Shown piece by piece: positions 38,580 to 48,795 of a stretch of DNA of 64,000 nucleotides. Every line of letters starts with the position of its first letter. Positions within the stretch are counted from its first letter, which is position 1. This DNA is from Verrucomicrobiaceae bacterium (lineage in GTDB: Bacteria > Verrucomicrobiota > Verrucomicrobiae > Verrucomicrobiales > Akkermansiaceae): NCBI GenBank assembly GCA_003820635.1, contig RPOS01000016.1, positions 1 to 64,000 on the forward strand. The letters are read 5' to 3'. The notes under the pieces were generated by a model. It saw nothing but the letters and a program-made list of their open reading frames with translations. It was not told where the DNA came from and ran no database searches. The translations under genes were made by a program, and so were the position numbers.

Positions 38580-39746
38580 ATGGACTATCAAGCGAAAATC
38601 GCCCGCAATGTCGCCTCGATCCCGCGCTCGGGTATCCGCGACTTCTTCGAACTCGTGCAAGGCCGCGATGATGTCATCTCGCTCGGCGTCGGCGAGCCGG
38701 ACTTCGTCACGCCCTGGAACATCCGCGAGGCCGCCATCTATTCGCTGGAAAAAGGCCAGACCACCTACACCTCCAATCTCGGCCTGCTCTCGCTGCGCAA
38801 ATCCATCGCCCGCTATGTGGATGGATTCTTCGGCGTCTCCTATGATCCCGCCAGCGAGGTGCTCGTAACCGTTGGCGTCTCCGAAGCCATCGACATCGCA
38901 CTGCGTGCGCTGCTCAACCCCGGCGACGAGGTGATCTATCACGAGCCCTGTTATGTTTCCTACTCGCCGAGCATCGTGCTGGCGCACGCCGTGCCAGTGC
39001 CGGTGGTGACCACCAAGGAGGACGGGTTTTCCCTCAAGCCGGAAAAACTGGCTGCCGCCATCACGCCCAAGACGCGGGTGATCATGCTCAATTTCCCCAC
39101 CAATCCCACCGGAGCCTGTGCTTCCCGCGAGGACCTGGAGGGCATCGCGAAACTCGCCATCGAGCACGATCTCATCGTCTTGACCGATGAGATCTACAGC
39201 GAGCTCCGCTACGATGAGGAGGCGCACGTCTCCATCGCCGCGCTTCCCGGCATGCGCGAGCGCACCATCCTGCTGCACGGGTTTTCCAAAGCCTTCGCCA
39301 TGACCGGCTTCCGCCTCGGCTACGCCTGCGCACCGCAGCCCATCATCGAGGCGATGATGAAGATTCACCAATACGCCATGCTCTGTGCGCCCATCATGAG
39401 CCAGAACGCCGCCATCGAGGCGCTCGAGAACGGCCATGCCGCCATGGTGGAAATGCGCAACAGTTATCACCAGCGGCGGGATTTCCTCGTGAGACGCCTC
39501 AACGAGATCGGTCTGGACTGCCACACTCCCGGCGGTGCGTTCTATGTCTTCCCGGACATCCGCGGCACCGGACTCTCCAGCAAGGAATTCGCCATGAAAC
39601 TCCTGGAGCAGGAAAACGTGGCCTGCGTGCCGGGCGGTGCTTTCGGTCCCTCGGGCGAGGGTTTCCTGCGCTGCTGCTACGCCACCGCCTTCGAGGACAT
39701 CCGCACCGCCACGGACAGGATCCAGCGCTTCGTCAGTTCACTCTAA
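38580..39746 (+). CDS. PLP-dependent class I/II aminotransferase
   Basis: A 388-residue fold-type I aminotransferase close to the PatA/aspartate-aminotransferase branch. Substrate loop GVGEPDFVTPWNIREAA, NFPTNPTGA (Asn ligand), DEIYSELRY (Asp to the PLP ring), and the catalytic Lys in HGFSKAFAMTGFRLGYACAP; carboxylate Arg in GFLRCCYA. The amino acid used cannot be told from sequence. The TAA stop lies inside a CTAACAG motif (39743-39749), and the next gene starts 5 nt later. Confidence 0.92.
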   Translation: MDYQAKIARNVASIPRSGIRDFFELVQGRDDVISLGVGEPDFVTPWNIREAAIYSLEKGQTTYTSNLGLLSLRKSIARYVDGFFGVSYDPASEVLVTVGVSEAIDIALRALLNPGDEVIYHEPCYVSYSPSIVLAHAVPVPVVTTKEDGFSLKPEKLAAAITPKTRVIMLNFPTNPTGACASREDLEGIAKLAIEHDLIVLTDEIYSELRYDEEAHVSIAALPGMRERTILLHGFSKAFAMTGFRLGYACAPQPIIEAMMKIHQYAMLCAPIMSQNAAIEALENGHAAMVEMRNSYHQRRDFLVRRLNEIGLDCHTPGGAFYVFPDIRGTGLSSKEFAMKLLEQENVACVPGGAFGPSGEGFLRCCYATAFEDIRTATDRIQRFVSSL

Positions 39747-39751
39747 CAGGA

Positions 39752-40519
39752 ATGAAAGATCACTGGCAGGCGATGGACCATGGCCGGCTCACCAGGGCTC
39801 ATGTGGTTCCCTTCGCGGTGTTCATGGGCTTCATGCTGCTGCTGCAGGTGCTTGCCGCAAGCATTGGCTGGAAGCATCCGGAGGCCCCGTGGTGGCGGCA
39901 GGATCCGGCGCATTTCATCTATCCGCTCCAGACGCTCGTGGTGTTGACACTGCTGTTTTATCACCGGAAAAGTTATGTCTTTTCCTGGTCATGGAAATGG
40001 TGTCTGGCAGCTGTCGCCTTCGGTGCGGCAGGCATCGGCTGCTGGCTGCTGCCCACCATGCTCCACACCCACTGGGGCCTGGAGGGCAAAACCACCGGCA
40101 TCCTGCGCCTGCTGGGCGTGGATGCGCGTGCCGAGGGCTTCGATCCCGGCGTCTTCACCAATCCCGCCGCCTGGTGGGCGGCAGTGATCCTGCGCTTCCT
40201 GCGAGCCGTCATCGTCGTCGCCTTCATCGAGGAAATCTTCTGGCGCGGCTTCATGATGCGCTTCGTCTGCGATTGGGAAGGGGACTATTGGAAGCAGCCG
40301 TTCGGCCGTGCGTCCTGGAAATCCTGGCTCATCGTCACCGGGCTATTCATGGCCGCCCATGCGCCGCTCGACTACGCCGGAGCATTCGTTTACGGCAGCC
40401 TCACCTACCTCCTTTGCATCTGGAGCAAGAGCCTCGGAGCCTGCGTGGTCATGCACGCCGCCGCGAATTTCCTCATGGGTCTCTACATCATGGCCACCGG
40501 CAAATACGGACTCTGGTGA
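39752..40519 (+). CDS. CPBP/CAAX-type membrane protease
   Basis: A 255-residue multi-helix protein with the CPBP glutamic-type protease motifs: AFIEEIFWRGFMMRF (EExxxR), FMAAHAPLDYAGAF (His) and VMHAAANFLMG. It resembles the CAAX-protease-related proteins often found with PEP-CTERM/exosortase systems, and this window has three PEP-CTERM proteins, but the link is inferred. Only 5 nt after the aminotransferase stop, hence the same transcript. Confidence 0.85.
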   Translation: MKDHWQAMDHGRLTRAHVVPFAVFMGFMLLLQVLAASIGWKHPEAPWWRQDPAHFIYPLQTLVVLTLLFYHRKSYVFSWSWKWCLAAVAFGAAGIGCWLLPTMLHTHWGLEGKTTGILRLLGVDARAEGFDPGVFTNPAAWWAAVILRFLRAVIVVAFIEEIFWRGFMMRFVCDWEGDYWKQPFGRASWKSWLIVTGLFMAAHAPLDYAGAFVYGSLTYLLCIWSKSLGACVVMHAAANFLMGLYIMATGKYGLW

Positions 40520-40559
40520 AAACACCCGCCGTCGCACGTTTTTTTGCCAAGATTTTCGC

Positions 40560-40588
40560 TTGTCAAAGCCGCCTGCCATCCTCATACA
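40560..40588 (+). promoter_or_regulatory. Putative tRNA-Tyr promoter
   Basis: TTGTCA at 40560-40565, a 17-nt spacer and CATACA at 40583-40588. The mature tRNA starts 30 nt downstream, a normal distance for a short leader. Confidence 0.6.
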
Positions 40589-40617
40589 TCCGGCCCGCGC
40601 GAGCGGAAATGGTGAAA

Positions 40618-40703
40618 GGGTAGATGCCCGAGTGGCTAAAGGGGGCAGACTGTAAATCTGCTGGCTAACGCCTACGCTGGTTCGAATCCAGCTCTGCCCA
40701 CCA
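40618..40703 (+). tRNA. tRNA-Tyr (anticodon GTA)
   Basis: The acceptor arms GGGTAGA and TCTGCCC pair, the anticodon loop reads CTGTAAA (GTA), the long type II variable arm is present (GCTGGCTAACGCCTACGC), the T-loop is TTCGAATC, and the terminal CCA is encoded. Type II structure is typical for bacterial tRNA-Tyr. It has its own promoter and terminator. Confidence 0.97.
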
Positions 40704-40725
40704 TCTTCATAATCAACGATCTAGG

Positions 40726-40746
40726 GAGCCGAAAGGCTCTTTTTTG
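40726..40746 (+). terminator. Terminator after tRNA-Tyr
   Basis: Short stem GAGCC-GAAA-GGCTC followed by TTTTTT, 23 nt after the tRNA. Confidence 0.85.
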
Positions 40747-40878
40747 TTAGGCATGACAAAGTGCGGGCGGGCCATTTAAGGACCACTTTTGATTTTCTGT
40801 TGTGCCAGTGGCCTGCAGCCTTCGATTGTTCAAGTCGATGACCTCCGAGTGGTGACGGAGAACGCGGATACCCGGCGT

Positions 40879-41742
40879 TCACACCCAGCTCTGTTGGAGC
40901 AATTCACGCAACCTCTCCGGAGTGGTGGCCGAGGTCTTGGCGACGAAGCCGCGCGCATGGGCGAAATGGACGTCGTCATGGGTTTCGATCCGGGTGAAAT
41001 CCAGGCGCGGATGGTCGTTGTGGCGCGACAATCCATAGCCGTTTCCGCGGCGGTCGGGATAAATCATGCCGACCACCTGAGCGCCGTCCGGTTGGCTCTC
41101 GATGAAACGCCCGAGCCCGGCCGAGGGTTCCTCTGGCAGCGGATTGGTGCGCGGCACGTAAAGCACGCGGAAGGATTCCGTTTTCACATGGATTTCCCAA
41201 AACTCGCCGACCTCCGCGATGAAATCGAGGCGTTGCCGGAGAGTCCTCAGGTATTGGATCAGATCTTCGCCGATCCAACGCATCACTTCCCACAAGGGCT
41301 CTCCGGGTTCCAGTCGCGAAACGGCGGCGAAGCGCCGCAAAAGGGTGACGTCGATGGGTGAGTTGAGCTTGGCGAGGGTGTCGCGGTCGATGCCGAGCCA
41401 GCGCGAAGTTTCCTTCGGCCCGCGCGTGTCGAGCCATTCGGCGGGCTCCAGCCAGTCGCAGAAGGAAAGGGCGTCCTCATAAAGCCCGAGATGCTTTAGC
41501 ACCAAGCTCAGCGAACACATGGGCGGGTGGTCCTTGGGAAACTGGTGGTGGTCGAAGTTGCCGAGTTCCGGTTCATGACTTCCACCCACATCCACCACCG
41601 CGATGGACGGATTCGTTAGGTCGCCGGCCCCGGGTTCGCGCCGGATGATCGGGACGGGGTTGTCGGCCAGCAACACGCAGCAGGCGAGAAACTCGTCTTT
41701 GTGCGAGCCTCCGGGGTGGGTCAGGATCAGGGAAAAACTCAT
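40879..41742 (-). CDS. MYG1/UPF0160-like protein
   Basis: A 287-residue protein whose N-terminus (SLILTHPGGSHKDEFLACCV) and VVDVGGSHEPELGNFDHHQ motif match the MYG1 family, which has a DHH-phosphoesterase-like metal site; eukaryotic MYG1 is a 3'-5' RNA exonuclease. The C-terminal part (VGMIYPDRRGNGYGLSRHND, FVAKTSATTPERLRELLQQS) is also of that type. A nuclease role is a family inference. Convergent with tRNA-Tyr; start MSFSLILTHP chosen. Confidence 0.82.
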   Translation of the reverse strand: MSFSLILTHPGGSHKDEFLACCVLLADNPVPIIRREPGAGDLTNPSIAVVDVGGSHEPELGNFDHHQFPKDHPPMCSLSLVLKHLGLYEDALSFCDWLEPAEWLDTRGPKETSRWLGIDRDTLAKLNSPIDVTLLRRFAAVSRLEPGEPLWEVMRWIGEDLIQYLRTLRQRLDFIAEVGEFWEIHVKTESFRVLYVPRTNPLPEEPSAGLGRFIESQPDGAQVVGMIYPDRRGNGYGLSRHNDHPRLDFTRIETHDDVHFAHARGFVAKTSATTPERLRELLQQSWV

Positions 41743-41868
41743 GGGATGGATTGCGAAGGCGCGGAGGCTCACCGGAGCTCCCGGGCTTGGCAACTGTTTC
41801 CGGTCCTCTGAGTGAGACGGTCCGTTTGACAACAAGTCGCGCCGCTGTGCAGGGTGGCCGCGCCATTG

Positions 41869-42327
41869 ATGAAATCCGCACTGCTTGAAAAAATCCGCGC
41901 CGAGCTCAAGGCCAGCCTCGAACGGCTGTCCAAAGCCGCCATGGACGCGCATGCCGCCGCCACCGATCCGGACAGCAAGGCGGAGGGGAAATACGACACC
42001 CGCAGCCTGGAAGCCTCCTATCTGGCGGCGGGTCAGGCACGGCAGGTCGATGAACTCGCGGCCGCCGTGAGAATTTTTGAGACCTTCGCCCTGCCGGATT
42101 TCGTGAGGGAGGATGCCATCGATGCCGGGGCCTTGGTGGAAGTGGAGATGCGTGGAGAGACCTCGCTGCTGCTGCTGGTGCCGGCGGCCGGTGGCATGGT
42201 CATCGCAGAAGAGGGACAGGAAATCACCCTGCTCACTCCCGCCAGCGCGCTCTACCGGAAGTTGCTGGGAATGCGTGCGGGAGATTTTCTGGAAGAGGAC
42301 GATCTGCTGGTGATCGAGGTGAGCTGA
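41869..42327 (+). CDS. GreA/GreB-like factor
   Basis: A 152-residue protein with an N-terminal coiled coil (KIRAELKASLERLSKAAMDA, KYDTRSLEASYLAAGQARQV) and a C-terminal FKBP-like Gre domain (LTPASALYRKLLGMRAGDF). The coiled-coil tip does not show the acidic GDLxENxEY motif of true GreA, so transcript-cleavage stimulation is doubtful. It may bind RNA polymerase as an anti-Gre or regulator. A full, long GreA is encoded at 48.8-50.6 kb. TTGACA lies about 42 nt upstream of the start. Confidence 0.78.
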   Translation: MKSALLEKIRAELKASLERLSKAAMDAHAAATDPDSKAEGKYDTRSLEASYLAAGQARQVDELAAAVRIFETFALPDFVREDAIDAGALVEVEMRGETSLLLLVPAAGGMVIAEEGQEITLLTPASALYRKLLGMRAGDFLEEDDLLVIEVS

Positions 42328-42486
42328 GGCCGATTCCCAGCGGTGCCAGCCCAGACCAACGGCCCTTGCTCAAAAAAGGGGTTTGCTTTTCAGCCGCTTC
42401 GGTTATCGTCCCGTGCTCCCGGACGCTCCGGCGGTCGTTGGCCAAGGCCTGCCCAGACTGCCCCGCCCGGGTCTTTTTTCGCTGTT

Positions 42487-44838
42487 ATGTCAGACTCTCC
42501 GAACTCCAATCAACCGCCCCATCAATCGAATCGCCCGACTGGTGACGCCAACGGCTTCAACTGGCGGCTGCTCGTTTTGCTCAGCGTGGCCTCGGTGATT
42601 CTGGGGCTTGCCTTTTTCAGCCCGAACATGGGCAAGTCCACGCGCACGCTCACTTACGCCCAGTTCCGCCAGGCATGGGACCAGGGCCGCATTGTCACGG
42701 ATGATGCGAAGCGCCCGCTCAAGGTGGTCACCAGCGACACCGCCTACGACGCGGTCATCGTCGGTTGGGAAAATCCGCCGCTCGTCGAGCCCAAGGACGC
42801 CGTGAAGAAACGCAGCGACTTCCAAGTGCGCGTGAATTTTGACGTCCAGTCGGATGTCATCAAGTCCCTGCTGGATCAGGGCCTGCAGCTTCAGCAGCCT
42901 ACGGAGACTCCGCTTGATGGAGATGTGGAAACGCTGTCGCTCCCTGAATTCCGGAAGGCTCAGGCTCTGGGGGAAATCAAGACCGACGATGCGGTCAATC
43001 CGCTGCGCATCATCACCACTCCAGATTCCCGTGGCGCGGTCATCGTCGGCACCCGCGAGGTGGTGACCAACCTCCAGGCCCCCAAGGATGCCACCGGCAA
43101 AACCATCGATGCCACGCCATTCCGCGTGGAGGTTTCCACCGTGATCCAGGGCGAGGAACTGCGTGAGCTCGTCAAGGGCAAGGCCACCTACGAGCGCAAT
43201 ACGGACTATCTCAAGAGCGCGCTTTTCACATTTCTGCCCTTCCTGCTCATCATCGGCATCCTGTTTTTCCTGTTTCGCCAGCAGATGAAATCCGCCGGCC
43301 GCGGTGCGATGTCCTTCGGCAAGAGCAAGGCCCGCCTGCTCACGATGGACCGCAACAAGGTGACCTTCAAGGACGTCGCCGGCATTCAGGAGGCGAAGGA
43401 AGAACTGTTTGAAATCGTCGATTTCCTACGTGATCCGCGCAAGTTCCAGAAACTCGGCGGCTCGATTCCCAAGGGCGTGCTCATGGTGGGCCCTCCCGGC
43501 ACCGGCAAGACCCTGCTCGCCCGCGCCATCGCCGGCGAGGCGGATGTGCCGTTCTTCTCGATCTCCGGTTCCGACTTCGTCGAAATGTTCGTCGGCGTCG
43601 GTGCATCGCGCGTCCGCGACATGTTCGAGCAAGGCAAGAAACACGCGCCTTGCTTGATTTTCATCGACGAAATCGACGCCGTCGGCCGTCACCGCGGCCA
43701 TGGCATGGGCGGCGGTCACGACGAACGCGAACAGACTCTCAACCAGCTTCTCGTCGAAATGGACGGCTTCGACACGCAAGAGGGCGTCATCATCATCGCC
43801 GCGACTAACAGGCCGGACGTGCTCGACCCCGCGCTGCTGCGGCCCGGACGTTTCGACCGCCAGGTCACGATCAATCTGCCGGACGTGAACGGCCGCGAGG
43901 AAATCCTCCGCGTCCATGTGAAGAAGATCAAACTCGCCGCGAAGGTGGATCTCTCCCGCATTGCCAAAGGCACTCCGGGTTTCTCCGGTGCGGAGCTCGC
44001 CAACCTCGTCAACGAATCCGCCTTGCTCGCCGCACGCCGCGGCCTGAGCGCCGTGACGCTTGATGAAATGGAGGAGGCGCGCGACAAGGTCCGCTGGGGC
44101 CGCGAACGCCGCAGCCTTGCCATGTCCGACAAGGAGAAGATCGGCACCGCCTGGCACGAGGCCGGCCACGCCTATCTCAACATGGTGCTGCCGGATACCA
44201 ACCCGCTGCACAAGGTTACCATCATCCCGCGCGGACCTTATCTCGGAGCCACGATGTATCTGCCGGAGGGCGACAAGTATTCCACGCAGAAGAAGGAGGC
44301 GCTCGCCAACCTCATCGTCACCATGGGCGGCCGCATCGCCGAGTCCTTCCACAGCGACGACGTTTCCAACGGAGCCTCCGGCGACATCCGCCAGGCCACT
44401 GCACTCGCCCGCCACATGGTCTGCGAGTGGGGCATGAGCGACAAGCTCGGCATGGTCGAATACGGCGAAGGCGACTCCCCCGTTTTCCTTGCCCGGGACA
44501 TGACCAAATCCCGCAACTACTCCGAGGAAACCGCCCGCGTCATCGATGCCGAGATCAAGCGCTTCATCGACGACGCCTATCAGACCGCCGAGCGCATTCT
44601 CAACGAGGGCCGCGACAAGGTGGAACTCATCGCCAAGGCGTTGCTGGAATTCGAAACGCTTGATGCCAGTCACTTGAAGGACCTCATCGAGTTTGGGGAA
44701 ATGAAGGATCCGCCATCCGCACCCAAGCCGCCGCCGGTGCCGGAGGAGTTCAAAAAGAAATCTTCTCCCAAGCCTGCCGATGAGGATGAACCGGAGGACA
44801 ACGGCCCCATTCCCGGTGCCGTGGGAGCCACTGCGTGA
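42487..44838 (+). CDS. ftsH: ATP-dependent zinc metalloprotease FtsH with duplicated periplasmic domain
   Basis: Membrane AAA+ protease of 783 residues. TM1 about 26-44 and TM2 about 245-264; Walker [25 protein letters not shown], second region of homology [20 protein letters not shown], zinc site [10 protein letters not shown]. The periplasmic part is about twice the usual size: residues 55-133 and 149-232 align with each other ([20 protein letters not shown] with [20 protein letters not shown], both followed by AVIVG and F.V.V). The Pro-rich C-terminus is disordered. A CTAACAG motif encodes the invariant TNR. Start at 42487 ([10 protein letters not shown]). Confidence 0.97.
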   Translation: MSDSPNSNQPPHQSNRPTGDANGFNWRLLVLLSVASVILGLAFFSPNMGKSTRTLTYAQFRQAWDQGRIVTDDAKRPLKVVTSDTAYDAVIVGWENPPLVEPKDAVKKRSDFQVRVNFDVQSDVIKSLLDQGLQLQQPTETPLDGDVETLSLPEFRKAQALGEIKTDDAVNPLRIITTPDSRGAVIVGTREVVTNLQAPKDATGKTIDATPFRVEVSTVIQGEELRELVKGKATYERNTDYLKSALFTFLPFLLIIGILFFLFRQQMKSAGRGAMSFGKSKARLLTMDRNKVTFKDVAGIQEAKEELFEIVDFLRDPRKFQKLGGSIPKGVLMVGPPGTGKTLLARAIAGEADVPFFSISGSDFVEMFVGVGASRVRDMFEQGKKHAPCLIFIDEIDAVGRHRGHGMGGGHDEREQTLNQLLVEMDGFDTQEGVIIIAATNRPDVLDPALLRPGRFDRQVTINLPDVNGREEILRVHVKKIKLAAKVDLSRIAKGTPGFSGAELANLVNESALLAARRGLSAVTLDEMEEARDKVRWGRERRSLAMSDKEKIGTAWHEAGHAYLNMVLPDTNPLHKVTIIPRGPYLGATMYLPEGDKYSTQKKEALANLIVTMGGRIAESFHSDDVSNGASGDIRQATALARHMVCEWGMSDKLGMVEYGEGDSPVFLARDMTKSRNYSEETARVIDAEIKRFIDDAYQTAERILNEGRDKVELIAKALLEFETLDASHLKDLIEFGEMKDPPSAPKPPPVPEEFKKKSSPKPADEDEPEDNGPIPGAVGATA

Positions 44839-44897
44839 CGCCCGCTCTGCGGCATGCGTTTTGCATTTGTGAAGACGATTCTTTTTTTTCTTTTCGG

Positions 44898-44925
44898 TTG
44901 CGGCGGCAAGACTCCGCGCTAGTCT
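44898..44925 (+). promoter_or_regulatory. Putative promoter of the structured RNA
   Basis: TTGCGG at 44898-44903, a 16-nt spacer and TAGTCT at 44920-44925. The predicted start, near 44931, coincides with the first base pair of the closing stem of the RNA. Confidence 0.55.
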
Positions 44926-44930
44926 GCCCT

Positions 44931-45108
44931 CGACTGCTGTGTTCGACTATTTTGGTAGCTGGCCCGAACCGATATGATTGAATGGGGGTCATTTTCCGGT
45001 GCCCCATGTCATGCCCTTCACGGGAAGACAGAAAGGCATTGGACGACCCCACTTATTGAGTTTACGGAACGTGGCTCACAGCGCCAATGACGGCACAGCG
45101 GTTTTTTT
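44931..45108 (+). ncRNA. Structured RNA of about 178 nt, possible 6S RNA
   Basis: The 5' end (44933-44941, ACTGCTGTG) pairs with the 3' end (45094-45102, CACAGCGGT), and the 3' strand runs straight into seven T residues, so the closing stem is also a terminator. A second long stem forms further in (AATGGGGGTC with GACCCCACTT) topped by ATGCC/GGCAT. The middle is unpaired on both sides. A single rod with a closing stem, a central bubble, about 180 nt and its own promoter is the plan of 6S RNA, the RNA mimic of an open promoter that binds sigma-70 polymerase. Sequence identity to known 6S was not tested. Confidence 0.6.
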
Positions 45109-45115
45109 TATTTCA

Positions 45116-45715
45116 ATGCCGGCGCGGCTGCCACCGATGATGCCACCCCGTCCCACCCAGCTTGCGTGGATGCTCCTGCGTGAGGCGCTACACGACGGGG
45201 ATCTTGCCATCGATGCCACAGCGGGCAATGGCCACGACACGGCTTTTCTTGCGGAATGCGTGGGTGAAAACGGGAGTGTGCTGGCCTTTGATGTCCAGCC
45301 GGAGGCCATCCGTTCCACCCGTGCCCGGCTGGCCGCCGCGGGCTTGGATCATCGCGTCGAGTTATGCCAGCAAAGCCATGTGGAGCTTGCACGCCATGCC
45401 AGCCCCGGATCCGTGGCGGCGGTGATCTTCAATCTCGGCTATCTGCCCGGCGGAGATCATCAATTGACCACCACGTCTGCGGATACCCTGACGGCCCTGG
45501 ATACCGCCGCCGGTTTGTTGAAACCCGCCGGCGTGATCTGTGTGGTCTGCTATCCCGGCCATGCGGCAGGCGCCGGTGAGGCGGCGGATGTGGAGGCATG
45601 GATGGCCGCGCGCGCCGCCGATGGCTGGCGGGTGGCGAAATATGCCATGCTCGGCACCAGGCGTCCCGCGCCATTTCTGATAGCCGCTGTGCGTGGCGTT
45701 TCCGGCGGGATGTGA
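45116..45715 (+). CDS. SAM-dependent rRNA/tRNA methyltransferase (MnmM/YtqB family)
   Basis: A 199-residue Rossmann methyltransferase: SAM motif AIDATAGNGHDTAFLAECVG, acidic SAM ligand in VLAFDVQPEA, and the family block VIFNLGYLPGGDHQLTT. This matches YtqB/MnmM, which methylates nm5s2U34 in tRNA. The ATG at 45116 is only 8 nt after the T-run of the upstream RNA; ATG codons at 45137 and 45140 are in frame. Expression may come from read-through of the RNA gene, as with E. coli ssrS and its downstream gene. Confidence 0.87.
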   Translation: MPARLPPMMPPRPTQLAWMLLREALHDGDLAIDATAGNGHDTAFLAECVGENGSVLAFDVQPEAIRSTRARLAAAGLDHRVELCQQSHVELARHASPGSVAAVIFNLGYLPGGDHQLTTTSADTLTALDTAAGLLKPAGVICVVCYPGHAAGAGEAADVEAWMAARAADGWRVAKYAMLGTRRPAPFLIAAVRGVSGGM

Positions 45716-45725
45716 GCCGTGCCCG

Positions 45726-47162
45726 TCACGGCGCAATGGTGCTTTCCAGACGCATGAAGCCCCTGCTGCCGTTCACGGGAAACCATGCGCGGGCCAGCCC
45801 GTCGGTCCCGGTTTGCGGCGGCGGTGAAAACGGCGTGAATGGTGTTGCGAGATCCAGCGTCCACGCCGGGGCAAGCGAGTAGCGTGTGGAAACCGGCAGG
45901 CGGATCGGGTAGGCGAGTTCAAGCACGGCACCGCCGCCACTGTCCACCAGTGCGGAGCTCACCTTGTGCGCATCGCGCAGCGTCGGATCCAGACCGAGGG
46001 TGAATTCCACCGCCGCGGCGATGCCATCACCATCCGAGTCGTCGGCAGCGGAAAGCCCGCTGAGGCTGTAGCCCGCCGCCCAGGCGGCGAAGGCCATGTC
46101 GATTTGATCCGCGGATTTTCCATGCAGCCCGGCGAGAATCTCGGTGGCCGTGAGCGGGGCGATGCCGGTGGCGTAGCGGGTGTTGAAGGCATCGATGATT
46201 TGATTGGCGATAAGGGTTTGCGCGTTGGTGTTGGGGTGGAAGTTCGCGCTGTATTCGCCGTTGAGCCAGACGTAGTCCAGATTGCCCGTGGGGTCACCGG
46301 AGTTGATGAAGGGGATGCCGTGGATGCACAGCGGCGTGGTTTCTAACAGCGGTAGCGTGGGCGTGAACACATCGGCATGGCCGAGACCGCGGTCACGGGC
46401 GAGTGAGGCGAGTTGTGCGTTGATCTCCCGCAGCATGGCGGTGACGCGCGCGGTCCTCACCGGATCCGTGGGATAGGAACTTTTGATGTCCGGCGTGATG
46501 CCGATGTGGGGCACATTGACCACCACGATTTGAAGGTCCGGCCGGAGTGCCAGCACGCGGTCGAGGATTTCCGTGGCATCCCTGATGAACTCCGCCACGA
46601 AGGCATCCGGGGCGCCGCCGTTGTAAATGTCGCCATAAACGGCGCGGACGTCATTTCCTCCGATGAAGAACACCAGGCGCTCGGCCGTGGTCTGGATCTG
46701 GGTTTCAAGATCTGACAACAGGAACGCGCTGTCCTGGTCGAGATCCGACCATGAGAGAAGCAGCGCGAGGTCCGGGTCGGCGGTCACCATTTCGGTGAAG
46801 GTGGTTTCATCTGCGAGAAAGCTACGCAGTTCCTCGATTTTTTGTCCCGGCAGTGCCCAGTTGTATTGATGCCGGAAGAGCAGGTTGTAGATTCCGATGA
46901 GTCGGAATTCATCGCGGGCCCCGAAGTCGAAGCGTTCCTTGCGGAAAGCTGGATCGTTGAGAATCTCCACCCAGTTGCGAACCTCCGGCCCGAAATCATC
47001 GCCGAAGGTGCCCACAAAGGGAATCCATACCCGGAACCCGAATTCCGCCTCATAGGCGAAGGTCAGCGAGTCTCCCAAGGTCACGCACTGCTCGGCGGCG
47101 CGAAGGGGAACCAACTGCATGGCCGCCCAAGACAAGGAAACCGCCAGAAATGGATGTCTCAT
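45726..47162 (-). CDS. Secreted SGNH/GDSL hydrolase
   Basis: A 478-residue exported esterase-like protein. Signal peptide (LAVSLSWAAMQLVPLRAA), block I with the Ser nucleophile (CVTLGDSLTFAYEAEFGF), block III (VFFIGGNDVR) and a block V His (NGEYSANFHPNTNA). The C-terminus has an acidic calcium-type repeat (ADDSDGDGIAAAVEFTLGLD), common at the ends of verrucomicrobial secreted proteins, and a beta-rich tail. Substrate unknown, perhaps acyl or carbohydrate esters. Convergent with the methyltransferase. Confidence 0.85.
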   Translation of the reverse strand: MRHPFLAVSLSWAAMQLVPLRAAEQCVTLGDSLTFAYEAEFGFRVWIPFVGTFGDDFGPEVRNWVEILNDPAFRKERFDFGARDEFRLIGIYNLLFRHQYNWALPGQKIEELRSFLADETTFTEMVTADPDLALLLSWSDLDQDSAFLLSDLETQIQTTAERLVFFIGGNDVRAVYGDIYNGGAPDAFVAEFIRDATEILDRVLALRPDLQIVVVNVPHIGITPDIKSSYPTDPVRTARVTAMLREINAQLASLARDRGLGHADVFTPTLPLLETTPLCIHGIPFINSGDPTGNLDYVWLNGEYSANFHPNTNAQTLIANQIIDAFNTRYATGIAPLTATEILAGLHGKSADQIDMAFAAWAAGYSLSGLSAADDSDGDGIAAAVEFTLGLDPTLRDAHKVSSALVDSGGGAVLELAYPIRLPVSTRYSLAPAWTLDLATPFTPFSPPPQTGTDGLARAWFPVNGSRGFMRLESTIAP

Positions 47163-47263
47163 CACAAGCACCAATCGCCGATAAAGACATCTCTTGCAAC
47201 CGGTCGATTCCGCGGAATGCTGAGTCTGATCGGGGAAACGGTGCGTCCCTTTCGGGAGATATG

Positions 47264-47296
47264 CAAAAACGGCGGACCCTTGGGAGGTCCGCCGTT
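47264..47296 (-). terminator. Terminator of eno
   Basis: Arms AACGGCGGACC and GGTCCGCCGTT form an 11-bp stem; on the minus strand it is followed by TTTTT. It lies about 20 bp past the eno stop codon. Confidence 0.88.
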
Positions 47297-47316
47297 CGGG
47301 AAGGATGGGGCAGGGC

Positions 47317-48794
<1,478 letters not shown>

Positions 48795-48795
48795 A

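Noticed and set aside
40661..40680. CTAACG inside tRNA-Tyr as another copy of the 7-mer
   Set aside because: It belongs to the variable arm of the tRNA and does not match the seventh base.
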